A stretch of DNA of 64,000 nt from Rhodothermales bacterium (GTDB lineage Bacteria > Bacteroidota > Rhodothermia > Rhodothermales > JAHQVL01): contig JAWKNW010000007.1 in assembly GCA_041391505.1 (NCBI GenBank), forward strand, positions 62,001 to 126,000. Direction: 5' to 3'. The notes beneath the pieces are model-generated. The model saw only the letters and a list, made by a program, of their open reading frames with translations, was not told where the DNA came from and searched no databases. This document shows positions 52,472-61,603 of the stretch, one piece after another. The stretch's first letter is position 1. Each line of letters starts with the position of its first letter. Both the position numbers and the translations under genes were made by a program.

Positions 52472-53410
52472 CTATCGCGCTAACACCGCTCGGAGCGAAT
52501 CGCCCAGCATGATGGCCCGGTTGCCCTCGATCCGAAAGCCGCCGACGGGCATGGCGGGGCCGATAACGTCCCGGAAGTAGAGGGGGAGACCTTCGGCGAA
52601 GCCGATCGGCGTCTCCGACGGACTCTGACGTTGATGGTGGATGTGGACGTGCGGCTCGCTCGTGTTGCCCGAATTACCGCATCGACCGATCGGCTGCCCC
52701 TCGCGCAGGGTATCGCCCGGGGCAACGCGCACGCTGCCGGGTTGAAGATGCGCCAGGATCAGGTAGGCGCCGGTTTCCCGGAGCCGGATCGATACATAGT
52801 TGCCGAGCGGATTCGCCAGGTCGTACGAGAGCCGGCCGGGCGGCGCGTCGGGTCGGCCGTCGAGCGACACATCGACGACGCCGGCCGCCGGCGCCAGCAC
52901 CGGCAGGCCGTAACAGCCGTAGTCGCCCAGGCTATCGCTCGCGGTAAAAAACGGCGCCACCACCAGGTCGTAGGCCCAGCGCTGATCGGGCGAGGCGGCG
53001 TGGTAATTGGTCGACACCGCGTCGCCCCCCCAGGCCACATACATCAGGGTGTCCATCGGGAGCCGGACGTGCGCGGCCGGCTCCACGTCGCCGAGCGATA
53101 CAGGGTACGCGAGCGGGGCCACCTTGAAAAGCACCAGCACGGGCGAGAGCGCGACGAGCGACCCCACGATGGTCGCAACGAGCACCGGGCTGCGGCGCTT
53201 CCGCACGAGACCGTAGACGATGGATCCCACCAGAAAGCAGGCACCCATAAACGGCAGGATGGACTGACCGAGATACCAGGCCATCACCGCCACCAGGCCG
53301 CCCTGGAGAAACAGCAGGACAAACCCGATCGCAGCGGCCCCGAGGAGCGCGAGCGGCATCCAGCGCGCGATGCGCCAGGCGAGCGAGGGCCGGCGGGGTT
53401 CGACCTCCAT
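52472..53410 (-). CDS. M23-family peptidase-like membrane protein, first zinc ligand missing
   Basis: A 312-residue protein with two or three N-terminal hydrophobic segments (about 12-36, 38-62, 72-95) and a periplasmic M23/LytM-like domain (about 140-290). The HxH motif is present as NTSEPHVHIH, and the glycine-rich loop and HLQPGSVRVAPGDTLREGQPIGRCGNSGN are typical. The first zinc ligand, normally His in HxxxD, is replaced by Arg (RWAYD). This sub-type is common and may be inactive or bind substrate only. It would sit in the cell envelope, possibly regulating peptidoglycan hydrolysis. It is 11 bp from the WYL regulator, so they are probably co-transcribed. Confidence 0.82.
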   Translation of the reverse strand: MEVEPRRPSLAWRIARWMPLALLGAAAIGFVLLFLQGGLVAVMAWYLGQSILPFMGACFLVGSIVYGLVRKRRSPVLVATIVGSLVALSPVLVLFKVAPLAYPVSLGDVEPAAHVRLPMDTLMYVAWGGDAVSTNYHAASPDQRWAYDLVVAPFFTASDSLGDYGCYGLPVLAPAAGVVDVSLDGRPDAPPGRLSYDLANPLGNYVSIRLRETGAYLILAHLQPGSVRVAPGDTLREGQPIGRCGNSGNTSEPHVHIHHQRQSPSETPIGFAEGLPLYFRDVIGPAMPVGGFRIEGNRAIMLGDSLRAVLAR

Positions 53411-53421
53411 ACCAGTCCGCC

Positions 53422-54411
53422 TCAGCCCCCACCCGGATAGACGGTGAGGATGCCGAGCGCCTGGTCACGGATCACCTCGCGCAGTGTGGCCGGCTCCAGC
53501 GCTTCGGCCATCGCGCCGAACCGGATCAACCAGCTCGCCACGTACATCATGTTCTCGAACCAGAAGGTGACCGTCGTCATGCCGTCCTGATCGTTTTCCT
53601 CCTCGATCTTCGCCGGAATACCCCGGCGCGCCCACCGGTAAATGCGGTTGTCGAAGCGAATCCGGACACGGACGTTCTCCGGGCTCTCGCCGCGCTCCTC
53701 GAGATGGCGGGTGAGATCGAATCCTTCCGGGGGCTGGAATCGCTCCATCAGCACCCGCATGGAACGGATGGCATCCAGCCGGTAATTGCGGATGTCGCCT
53801 CGAAGGTGGTCGTAGGCGATGAGGTTCCAGTGATCGGTGTAGTACACGAGTCCGAGCGGATCGACCGTGCGGCGGGTGACCTCGTCGCGGCTGGCCACGT
53901 AATACTCCATCATGACACTGTTCTGGCCGGCCACCGCCTGGCTCAGCTCGTACCAGCGCCCCTCCTCGTCGTCCCGCAACTCCGCCCGCTGGGCATGCAG
54001 CCAGTACGGATCCATCACCAGGCTCTTGCGCAGCCGCTCGATGTAGGTCTTGATTTCGGGCGGCAGCACGGCCTCGATCTTGAGACCGACCTGGTCGGCA
54101 TCGCGCGCCAGCGAGGCGTCCGACTGGAGCTTGGTGAACTCCGTGCCCATCAGCAGCGTCGCCGCCTCGCGGGCGGTGAGCATCAGCGGCGGGAGCTGGT
54201 AGCCGTCCAGGATCTCGTAGCCGCCGCTGTCGGCATAAGTGAGCGGGACGCCCGACTCGCCGAGCGCGCGCAGGTCGCGGAAGATCGTGCGCCGGCTCAC
54301 CCCGAAGTGATCGGCAAGGTCTTTCGATGACAGGTAGGGACGGTTCTGCAACAGCAGGACGAGCGCGAAGAGACGTTCGGTGCGATTGAGGACGCGTTCG
54401 GCGTTGGGCAT
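53422..54411 (-). CDS. WYL-domain transcriptional regulator (YafY-like)
   Basis: A 329-residue DNA-binding regulator. The N-terminal winged HTH (HTH_11, about 5-65) contains ALVLLLQNRPYLSSKDLADHFGVSRRTIFRDLRALGESGVPLTY. The WYL domain (about 145-230) contains RTVDPLGLVYYTDHWNLIAYDHLRGDIRNYRLDAI, a ligand-sensing fold that in other proteins binds nucleotides or single-stranded nucleic acids. A C-terminal WCX region ends at residue 329. It may regulate the M23-like gene 11 bp downstream. The ligand is unknown. Confidence 0.92.
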   Translation of the reverse strand: MPNAERVLNRTERLFALVLLLQNRPYLSSKDLADHFGVSRRTIFRDLRALGESGVPLTYADSGGYEILDGYQLPPLMLTAREAATLLMGTEFTKLQSDASLARDADQVGLKIEAVLPPEIKTYIERLRKSLVMDPYWLHAQRAELRDDEEGRWYELSQAVAGQNSVMMEYYVASRDEVTRRTVDPLGLVYYTDHWNLIAYDHLRGDIRNYRLDAIRSMRVLMERFQPPEGFDLTRHLEERGESPENVRVRIRFDNRIYRWARRGIPAKIEEENDQDGMTTVTFWFENMMYVASWLIRFGAMAEALEPATLREVIRDQALGILTVYPGGG

Positions 54412-54455
54412 CCGATCGGGCGGGACGTGGGTGGCACGGGTTCGGGTGCGGGCGG

Positions 54456-55091
54456 CTACGCCTCGGGGGCGCGGGTCACCTGCACGATGACTTTCTCCTC
54501 ATAATACGATGGCGCACCCAGATCCTCCAGCGGCGCCACCGCGCACCGGGCATCGGGAAACCGGAGCACGAGGTCTTCGATCTCGCCGGCGAGGTCGCCC
54601 CCCTTGAGGCCGATCAGCCCGGGCGGCCAGCAGGCGGCTTCGGGCGCGGGGGCGAACGTCTCGGCGACCCGGACGTGCCACGCCCAGAGCGTCGCCAGCG
54701 GGGCCGTGGCGCGGGAGACCGAATAGTGGGTGACGCCGGGCCAGGCTTCGGCGCGGCCGTGCCACGCCTCCAGGTTGGCGAGCCCCAGCCGGCGCGCCAT
54801 CGCGCGCGCGGCCATGATTTTTTTGTCGACCGCGTCGACGGCGACAAACCGCGTGTTTGGAAACGCGATGGCCAGGGGGATCGCCGGCAGCCCGCCGCCC
54901 GTGCCCCAGTCAACCACGGTCGCCCCGTCGGGAAACGCTCGATGGGTCAGGTAGAGGCAGTGCCGGATGTGGCGTTCGAGCTGCTCCACCGAGGCCGGCC
55001 GCGCGACGAGGTTGTGCGTCGCGTTGAAGCGATGCAGGTGCTGCGCGAAGTCCGTCAGCTGCGCCTCTTGATCCGCGGTCAATGCGCGCAT
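54456..55091 (-). CDS. rsmG: 16S rRNA (guanine527-N7)-methyltransferase
   Basis: A 211-residue RsmG (GidB), family length. It methylates G527 of 16S rRNA. Motifs: LHRFNATHNLVARPASVEQLERHIRHCLYL (the RsmG N-terminal helix), VVDWGTGGGLPAIPLAIAFPNTRFVAVDAVDKK (SAM-binding loop and acidic strand end) and the following VSRATAPLATLWAW. It begins 4 bp after the mnmG stop, the classical gidAB arrangement near the replication origin, though parA/parB that often follow are not here. Confidence 0.96.
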   Translation of the reverse strand: MRALTADQEAQLTDFAQHLHRFNATHNLVARPASVEQLERHIRHCLYLTHRAFPDGATVVDWGTGGGLPAIPLAIAFPNTRFVAVDAVDKKIMAARAMARRLGLANLEAWHGRAEAWPGVTHYSVSRATAPLATLWAWHVRVAETFAPAPEAACWPPGLIGLKGGDLAGEIEDLVLRFPDARCAVAPLEDLGAPSYYEEKVIVQVTRAPEA

Positions 55092-55095
55092 CCGC

Positions 55096-56973
55096 CTATC
55101 CTCGCTTCAGCATGACCATCAACACGGAGATGTCCGCCGGGCTGACGCCGCTGATGCGGGACGCCTGACCCAGATTCTCCGGCTGGATCTTGCTGAGTTT
55201 CTCGCGCGCCTCGATGGTGATGTTCGAGACCGATCGGAAGTTGAACCCCTCCGGGATGGACCACCGCTCGAGCTGCATCATGCTCTCGACCATCTCGCGC
55301 TCCCGATCCAGGTACCCGCTGTATTTGAGTTCGGTCTCGACTAGCGTCTCGACCGACTCCAGCCCCGGCGCGGGCGTCACCACCTGGTCATACACGCCGG
55401 CGTGTTCGATGAGCGCCTTCAGGTCTACCTGCGGCCGCAAAGCCAGCTTCGCCAGACGCTCGGGCTGCAGGATGGCGGACGTGCCGACGCGCTCCAGGTA
55501 GCCGTTGACGAGATCGGGATGGATGGACGTCTGCTCCAGTTTCGCCCGGGTAGCCGACATCGCCTCGCGCTTGGCGCGCATGCGATCCAGCCGCTCCGTC
55601 GTGGCGAGACCCAGCGCATGCCCCCGTTCCGTGAGGCGGAGGTCCGCGTTGTCCTGGCGAAGCAGGAGCCGGTGCTCGGCGCGCGACGTGAACATGCGGT
55701 AGGGTTCGTCGGTCCCCTTGGCCACGAGGTCGTCGATGAGCACGCCGATATACGCCTCGGATCGGTTGAAGATGAGCGGCTCCCGGTCGCGCAGGCGCTG
55801 CACGGCGTTGATGCCGGCGATGAGCCCCTGCACGGCCGCCTCCTCGTACCCGGTGGTGCCGTTGATCTGGCCGGCAAAGAAGAGCCCTTCGACCGTCTTC
55901 GTCTCCAGGCTATAGCGAAGCTGGTACGGCGGGAAATAATCGTACTCGATCGCATAGCCCGGACGGATCATATGGATCTGCTCCAGGCCGGGGATCTGGC
56001 GGAGCGCCCGGAGCTGGACCTCCTCGGCCAGGCTCGTCGAAAACCCGTTGACATACACCTCGTAGGTGTCGCGGCCCTCGGGCTCCAGAAAGATCTGATG
56101 CTGCTCCTTGTCGGCGAAGCGATCGATCTTGTCCTCGATCGACGGGCAGTACCGGGGCCCGCGTCCCTGGATCCGCCCCGCGAACATCGGGCTCTCGCCG
56201 AAGCCGGTCCGGAGCGTATCGTGGACCGCCGGCGTGGTGTAGGTAAGCCAGCAGCTGAGCTGGTCGGCCGGCAGCGCGTCGGTCATAAACGAAAACGGGC
56301 TGGCGTAGGGATCGCCCGGCTGTTCGGCGACCCGGCTGTAGTCGATCGTCCGGCCGTCCACGCGCGGCGGGGTCCCCGTTTTGAGACGGCCGCTCTCGAA
56401 GCCGAGCTGCTGGAGGCAGGCCGTGAGACCGGTCGACGCGCGTTCGCCGGCGCGGCCGCCGCCATACTGCCGTCGGCCGATGTGGATCACGCCGTTCATG
56501 AACGTGCCGCTGGTGAGCACGACGCAGCGCGCCCGGAAGGTCTGCTCCGCCTGGGTGCGGATGCCCGTCACCCGGCCGCCTTCCACGATGACCTCCGTGG
56601 CCATGTCCATCCGCATGTGGAGGTTCGGGATAGACTCCAGGTCGCGGCGCACCGCCTCCGCGTACCGCGCCCGGTCGCTCTGGGCGCGCGGACTCCAGAC
56701 GGCCGGCCCCTTGCGCTGGTTGAGCATCCTGAACTGGATGCCGGTCGTGTCCGTCACCCGACCCATCAACCCGCCGAGCGCATCGATCTCGCGGACGAGC
56801 TGCCCCTTGCCGATGCCGCCGATGGCCGGGTTGCACGACATGCGCCCGAGGGCCTGAAGGTCCATCGTGACCAGCAGCGTGCGCGCGCCCATCCGGGCCG
56901 CCGCCGCCGCCGCCTCCGCGCCGGCGTGGCCGCCGCCTACCACGATCACATCATATTCAGCTACGCCAGCCAT
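55096..56973 (-). CDS. mnmG: tRNA uridine 5-carboxymethylaminomethyl modification enzyme
   Basis: A 625-residue MnmG (GidA), family length. With MnmE it installs the cmnm5 group on wobble uridine of certain tRNAs, using FAD, NADH, a folate carrier and glycine. The FAD-binding GxGxxG is VIVVGGGHAGAEAAAAAARMG at the N-terminus, and the family block SCNPAIGGIGKGQLVREIDALGG follows. Later motifs: PRYCPSIEDKIDRF, MIRPGYAIEYDYFPP and GTTGYEEAAVQGLIAGINA. The MnmE partner is also in the window, 4.6 kb to the right. rsmG follows immediately. Confidence 0.98.
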   Translation of the reverse strand: MAGVAEYDVIVVGGGHAGAEAAAAAARMGARTLLVTMDLQALGRMSCNPAIGGIGKGQLVREIDALGGLMGRVTDTTGIQFRMLNQRKGPAVWSPRAQSDRARYAEAVRRDLESIPNLHMRMDMATEVIVEGGRVTGIRTQAEQTFRARCVVLTSGTFMNGVIHIGRRQYGGGRAGERASTGLTACLQQLGFESGRLKTGTPPRVDGRTIDYSRVAEQPGDPYASPFSFMTDALPADQLSCWLTYTTPAVHDTLRTGFGESPMFAGRIQGRGPRYCPSIEDKIDRFADKEQHQIFLEPEGRDTYEVYVNGFSTSLAEEVQLRALRQIPGLEQIHMIRPGYAIEYDYFPPYQLRYSLETKTVEGLFFAGQINGTTGYEEAAVQGLIAGINAVQRLRDREPLIFNRSEAYIGVLIDDLVAKGTDEPYRMFTSRAEHRLLLRQDNADLRLTERGHALGLATTERLDRMRAKREAMSATRAKLEQTSIHPDLVNGYLERVGTSAILQPERLAKLALRPQVDLKALIEHAGVYDQVVTPAPGLESVETLVETELKYSGYLDREREMVESMMQLERWSIPEGFNFRSVSNITIEAREKLSKIQPENLGQASRISGVSPADISVLMVMLKRG

Positions 56974-57149
56974 GAGGTCGCAAACCTTCGTGTTTCAAAT
57001 CAGAGGAGTCGGTCCATGGTACCCGGGTGCCGGCGTGTCGATCCCGCCCGGGCCGGGCCCCCAGCTATAGAATTCATCGTGGTGGCCGATTAAAAGGACA
57101 CGCCGAGGTGTATGCGTGCACCTGATGCTCCCCGATATCACCGATACAC

Positions 57150-57581
57150 ATGAATGAGCCGACACCACATACATTTTCGATCTCTCGCGAATCCATTGGT
57201 AAGAAGATCCTGATCGTCGATGATGCCCGAGTAATGCGCAAGAAACTAGCCTACGTTCTCCAGCGCGTCGGTTTTGTCGTGTTCGAGGCATCCGATGGTT
57301 TACAGGGTTTGAAGCAGACTGCGACCGAGAAGCCGGACCTGATTCTGCTCGATCTGAAGATGCCCGGCATCGACGGATTCGAGGTGCAGCGTCGTATCCG
57401 CGAGAGCAAGTCCTACGCGCATATCCCCATCATCTTTCTGACCGCCATGGGCAGCATCAACATCGCCCAGATCGGCGAAGCCCTGAGCCGCGGCGTAAAC
57501 GATTTTGTGACCAAGCCCTTCAACGTCGAAAAGCTGCTCGGCAAGATCGACGAGATCCTGAAGCACCCGAAGCATGCCTGA
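57150..57581 (+). CDS. Single-domain response regulator, CheY-like
   Basis: A 143-residue stand-alone receiver domain. It has ILIVDDARVMRKKLAYVLQRVGF (acidic pair Asp24/Asp25), phospho-acceptor Asp68 in LILLDLKMPGIDGFEVQRRI, Thr98 in IIFLTAMG and Lys122 in VTKPFNVEKLL. There is no output domain, so it must act by protein contact. No histidine kinase is adjacent; the gene lies tail to tail with pilB/gspE. It could tune type IV pilus or motility as small CheY-like regulators sometimes do, but the target is unknown. The first 17 residues before the fold are a variable extension. Confidence 0.92.
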   Translation: MNEPTPHTFSISRESIGKKILIVDDARVMRKKLAYVLQRVGFVVFEASDGLQGLKQTATEKPDLILLDLKMPGIDGFEVQRRIRESKSYAHIPIIFLTAMGSINIAQIGEALSRGVNDFVTKPFNVEKLLGKIDEILKHPKHA

Positions 57582-58000
57582 CGGCCGGCACTCCGTTGCC
57601 GTAGCGGCATCCCGCGCATTCCCGTTACGACCGAACCTCGCCTTCCCCTCCGGCCACGCCGTTCCGCGTCTCGTGACATCCCCCCGTTTCCAAACACGCA
57701 CCGCGTAACGCGACGCATCACCGCTTCCGTTTCGAGCGTTGCGGTCGAGCGGTCTCGCGTAACCGCGCGCGTGACGCTCGGCCTACCCGTATCGAATCGT
57801 TACCGTATCGGGGGTTCCGTTACTGAAAACACTACGTGATTTCGATAACGAATACGGGAATGGCCGGCCTGTTTGGGATTCGGCGCCTCGGGTTACGCGT
57901 AACGGGCGTTATGCCGGCGCGGAGGAGGGTTCGCGGCCCGTCGTGCGGCGTCACGCGGTACGGGAACGGCTGCGTCGCGCCGGCGCGATGCGTTCCCGTT
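57582..58000. other. Convergent intergenic region rich in GTTAC/GTAAC
   Basis: 419 bp between two convergent stop codons. Seven copies of GTTAC or its complement occur at 57624, 57705, 57759, 57799, 57819, 57892 and 57899; the last two form the 12-bp palindrome GTTACGCGTAAC (57892-57903). I see no gene or clear T-tailed terminator. The cluster is far above the number expected by chance at this base composition (my rough estimate is below one). Confidence 0.55.
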
Positions 58001-59863
58001 TCACATGTCGGAGGAAACGACGCGTATCAATTCCTGGATGGACGTTTCGCCCATGAGGACGATCCGGCGTCCGGCATCCTGCAGCGTCAACATGCCTTCC
58101 TTGACGGCCTGTTTCCGGATCGCATCCTCGTCGATGTTCTGTTCGGATTCGACAATGATGGAGCGGATCTCATCGGAGAAGGCGAGGGTCTCGGTGATGG
58201 CGCGCCGCCCCTTGTAGCCAATGCCGTTGCAGGTTTTGCAATTCCGGTTGTCGCCGGCCTTGAAGAGGGTCGTTGTTTTGATTTCCTCTTCGGTGAATCC
58301 GAGCCGGCGGAGCAGGGCCGGGTTCCTGGCCTGGTCGATCTCCTTGCATGACGGGCACAGGGTGCGGATGAGCCGCTGGGCCACGATGAGGTTGATGGCG
58401 TACGCGATGAGGAAGGTCTCGACGCCCATCTTGTAGAGCCGGCTCACCGCGCTCGGGGCATCGTTGGTGTGGAGCGTCGAGAACGTCAGGTGGCCGGTGT
58501 TCGCCAGCTTGATCGCCAGGTCCGCCGTCGCCTTGTCGCGCATCTCGCCGACCATCACGATGTCCGGGTCGTGCCGGAGAATCGCGCGGATCGCCTGCTC
58601 CAGATCCAGTTTGGGATTGAGCTTGATCTGCCGGACGCCATCGATGAGGTACTCGACCGGGTCCTCGACCGTCAGCACGTTCACCCGGGGGGTCACGACC
58701 TGGTGCAGACAGGCAAACAGGGTGGTCGTCTTGCCGGAGCCCGTGGGGCCGGTGAGGATGACCATCCCGTGCGGCTGCTGGATCGCCCAGTTGAAGCGCT
58801 CCATGGCCTCGTCGAGAAGACCGAGCTTCTTGAGGTCGGACACCACCTTGCGGTCGTCGAGCACACGAATGACGATGCTTTCGGAGCGGATCTCGTGCGA
58901 CGCGTTGGCGATCGGGAGCACCGACACGCGGAAGCGGATGAGCGTGCCGTCGATCGTTCGCTGGATGAAGCCGTCCTGCGCCGCGTCGCGCTCGAAGCGG
59001 TCCACGTTCACCGAGTTGTCCTTCACGACCGCGAGAAACGCCTCGGCGTGGACACGCTTTTCGACGTGCCAGGAATCGAGCTGGCCGTCGATCCGGAAGT
59101 GGATTTCGATCTGCCGGATCTTGTTTGGGAATATGTGGATGTCCGACGCGCCACGGCGCACGGCCTCCAGGAGCGTGGCCTCGAACAGGTTAATGAGCGT
59201 CGATCGGCCGATCTCGGCCTCGAGGGCGTCTTCGTCGATGAGGCCCTGCTCCTGTTCGTATTCGGTGCCCAGGTCGAACGCGTGCATCTCCTGCGTCGCC
59301 CGCTCGAGAAACTCGTTCCTCACATGCTGGGGGAACGCGTCCTTGATGAGGTCCCTGACGACGATCTCAGGCGCATACCGCAGCTCGTAGTTCGGCAGAC
59401 CGATCTTCTTGAGCGTCTGGCCCATTTCGGGATGCGTGGGGTCGAACGTCGCGAACGTCCAGGTCGCGCCGTTCCGGGCGATCGGAACCAGAAACTGGCT
59501 GCCGAGCAGCTCCCACTGCTTCGCCGAAAAGACATCCTCGATCTTGCGGATGTAGCGCGAGGTCTCCGGCGTGGTGACTGCGTCCTCGAAGGCGTACACC
59601 TCGGCGGCACAGGCGAAGATGCGCTCGCGCTCCAGCTCGGGGTCATCCGCCAGCACACGCCAGAGCGATTCCGATTGCCGCTGCTGGGTCAGCTTGCGCC
59701 ACTTGTGCCAGTTCTTTTCGATCTGCTTCATCGTCACCAGCTGTTTGAACAGCAGCATGATGACGACGCGGTCCTTCAACTCAAACCGGGCGAAGTCGTC
59801 GTCAGGCCGGCTCGGAGCGTCGGCCGGTTTGGGCGCAGGTTTTTTCGGTGTAGTCTGTAGCAT
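58001..59863 (-). CDS. Type II/IV secretion ATPase, PilB/GspE-like
   Basis: A 620-residue hexameric motor ATPase of the GspE/PilB group. The start is the ATG 59863 before LQTTPKKP; a frame to 59911 adds 16 residues. An N-terminal domain (about 30-180, MLLFKQLVTMKQIEKNWHKWRKL) precedes the ATPase core with Walker A GPTGSGKTTT (about 370-378), the Asp box ASDIHIFP, Walker B DIVMVGEMRD and the His box LHTNDAPSAVSRL. A zinc motif with four Cys follows (CPSCKE...CKTCNG). It powers pilus assembly or type II secretion, but no other pil/gsp gene is in the window. It is convergent with the response-regulator gene. Confidence 0.93.
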   Translation of the reverse strand: MLQTTPKKPAPKPADAPSRPDDDFARFELKDRVVIMLLFKQLVTMKQIEKNWHKWRKLTQQRQSESLWRVLADDPELERERIFACAAEVYAFEDAVTTPETSRYIRKIEDVFSAKQWELLGSQFLVPIARNGATWTFATFDPTHPEMGQTLKKIGLPNYELRYAPEIVVRDLIKDAFPQHVRNEFLERATQEMHAFDLGTEYEQEQGLIDEDALEAEIGRSTLINLFEATLLEAVRRGASDIHIFPNKIRQIEIHFRIDGQLDSWHVEKRVHAEAFLAVVKDNSVNVDRFERDAAQDGFIQRTIDGTLIRFRVSVLPIANASHEIRSESIVIRVLDDRKVVSDLKKLGLLDEAMERFNWAIQQPHGMVILTGPTGSGKTTTLFACLHQVVTPRVNVLTVEDPVEYLIDGVRQIKLNPKLDLEQAIRAILRHDPDIVMVGEMRDKATADLAIKLANTGHLTFSTLHTNDAPSAVSRLYKMGVETFLIAYAINLIVAQRLIRTLCPSCKEIDQARNPALLRRLGFTEEEIKTTTLFKAGDNRNCKTCNGIGYKGRRAITETLAFSDEIRSIIVESEQNIDEDAIRKQAVKEGMLTLQDAGRRIVLMGETSIQELIRVVSSDM

Positions 59864-60226
59864 GGCTCGGGCTGTCAGGTTGACCAGCACCGTGCGTTCA
59901 CCTCGTGGCACGGAATGTCTGGCTCTTTCAGGATCGGCCTATGTTCCGTGGTACTTAATCGCTCCCCTGCCCTGCGAGTGGTGTGGGGGTAAGGGAGTGT
60001 GGGAGTCTGGGGGTATAGCCTGTCTTTATCAATAACGGCAATAATATCTGAGCCAAGTCTGCGGCTTATTCACTGATCTTACGCACCCTTGCGCACTGGA
60101 CATCAAATGCTGGTTACTGGATACTCGATATGCAGCGGAATGAGCACATCCAGCATCGAGCATCTGACGGAGCGGATCTCGCTTGATTGTGGTGCATGGG
60201 CGTACGATCCGTTATTCAGACAGCGT
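59864..60226. other. Intergenic region between pilB-like gene and mnmE
   Basis: 363 bp downstream of mnmE and upstream of the pilB-like gene, both minus strand. It holds a G-quadruplex-forming run at 59985-60013. I see no gene. Confidence 0.55.
59985..60013 (+). other. Potential G-quadruplex motif
   Basis: Four runs of three or more G (GGGGG, GGG, GGG, GGGGG) spaced by 3, 5 and 5 nt fit the G3+N1-7 rule. It lies on the plus strand, 122-150 bp upstream of the pilB-like start, that is, on the non-template strand for plus-direction reading. No repeat or phage sequence is associated. Confidence 0.6.
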
Positions 60227-61588
60227 CTACTTCCCGATGCAGAAGCGGGAGAAGATCTGGTCCAGCACATCCTCGTTCGTGATCTCCCCCGTGATCTGCC
60301 CCAGCTCGTGGAGGGCCGCCCGGAGATCGAGCGCAAGGGTGTCTCCGCCGGCATCCCCCGCCAGGGCGGCGGCGGCGCCGCGCACGGCGTCGAGCGCGCG
60401 AGCCAGGTGCTGCCGGTGCCGCTGGTTGGTCACGATGGCCGATGTCTCCGCCATGGACAGATCCGCGCCGACGGCCGCGAGCAGGCGGTCGACGAGCGGG
60501 CGCAACTCCGCCGGCTCGGCAAACGCCCGGCTCGCCGAGAGCGCGATGGCCTCGCCCGGCTCCGGCGCCGCGACGAGGTCGACCTTGTTGGCGACGAGTA
60601 GGATCGGCATCTCGGGCTGGGCGCGCCGGCGCCCGGCGATCCAGCCTTGCTCTTCGGCATCCAACCCGGCGCCGAGATCGAAGACGTACAGGAGCGCGTC
60701 GGCCGTATCGATGGCGCGGTGCGCGCGCCGGACCCCCTCCGCCTCGATGGCATCGGCGGCATCGCGCAGGCCGGCGGTGTCGACGAAGCGAAACGACAGC
60801 CCTTCGATTTCGAGCTCGGCCTCGATCTCGTCGCGCGTGGTGCCCGGCGTCGGGCTGACAATGGCGCGCTCGCGTCCGATGAGCGCGTTGAGCAGGGTCG
60901 ACTTGCCGGCGTTGGGCCTCCCCCCGATCACCACCCGAACGCCGTCGCGCACGAGTTCGCCGAGGCGGTAGGTGCCGAGCAGGGTCGTGAGCAGAGCCTC
61001 GGTGCTGGCGAGCAGGCGGGCGAGCCGGCTCTTGTCGGCGAACGCGACATCCTCCTCGGCGAAGTCCAGCTCGAGTTCGATAAACGCGCACGTCTCCAGC
61101 AGGTCGGCCCGGACACGCTGAAGCTGTTCGGAATAGCGTCCCTGCAGCTGGCGCACCGACAGGCGCTGCGCCATCGACGACGAGGCGTGGATCAGATCCG
61201 CGACGGCCTCGGCCTGGGCGAGATCCATCTTCCCATTCAGAAAGGCCCGTTGCGTAAACTCGCCCGGCGCCGCGAGGCGCGCGCCGCAGGCGGTCAACCG
61301 CGCCAGCACCCGCTGCGGCGCGAGGTCGCCGCCATGACAGGATACCTCGACCACGTCCTCCCCCGTCACCGACCGCGGGGCGAGAAAGAGGGTCACCACC
61401 ACCTGGTCGATGGCCTCGCCGCGCTCATCCGTCACATAGCCGACGTGCACCGTGTGGCTGGCGGCCGAGGCCAGCGCCGGCCCGCTGAAACACGATGCCA
61501 TGATGGGGACCGCCGCCGGCCCCGATACGCGCACGATGGCGAGCGCCGCCCGCCCTCGCGCCGTTGCGATGGCCGCGATGGTGTCCAT
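60227..61588 (-). CDS. mnmE: tRNA modification GTPase
   Basis: A 453-residue MnmE (TrmE). It binds a tetrahydrofolate derivative in the N-terminal domain (TIAAIATARGRAALAIVRVSG) and hydrolyses GTP in the G domain: G1 GRPNAGKSTLLNAL, G2 TTRD, G3 DTAGLRD, G4 NKVD. The C-terminus ends in FCIGK, the family's catalytic Cys-Ile-Gly-Lys. I take the ATG at 61588; a GTG at 61594 is two codons upstream. With MnmG it forms the cmnm5U-modifying complex. It lies 15 bp downstream of yidC, so they are probably co-transcribed with rnpA upstream of them. Confidence 0.98.
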   Translation of the reverse strand: MDTIAAIATARGRAALAIVRVSGPAAVPIMASCFSGPALASAASHTVHVGYVTDERGEAIDQVVVTLFLAPRSVTGEDVVEVSCHGGDLAPQRVLARLTACGARLAAPGEFTQRAFLNGKMDLAQAEAVADLIHASSSMAQRLSVRQLQGRYSEQLQRVRADLLETCAFIELELDFAEEDVAFADKSRLARLLASTEALLTTLLGTYRLGELVRDGVRVVIGGRPNAGKSTLLNALIGRERAIVSPTPGTTRDEIEAELEIEGLSFRFVDTAGLRDAADAIEAEGVRRAHRAIDTADALLYVFDLGAGLDAEEQGWIAGRRRAQPEMPILLVANKVDLVAAPEPGEAIALSASRAFAEPAELRPLVDRLLAAVGADLSMAETSAIVTNQRHRQHLARALDAVRGAAAALAGDAGGDTLALDLRAALHELGQITGEITNEDVLDQIFSRFCIGK

Positions 61589-61603
61589 GGTCACGCGAAG
61601 GGA

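Noticed and set aside
55402..57093. 563-codon plus-strand frame opposite mnmG
   Set aside because: Antisense shadow of mnmG.
60205..60230. Third copy of the 121-bp element (TTCAGACAG near the mnmE stop)
   Set aside because: Only about ten bases match in reverse orientation; the rest of the unit is absent.
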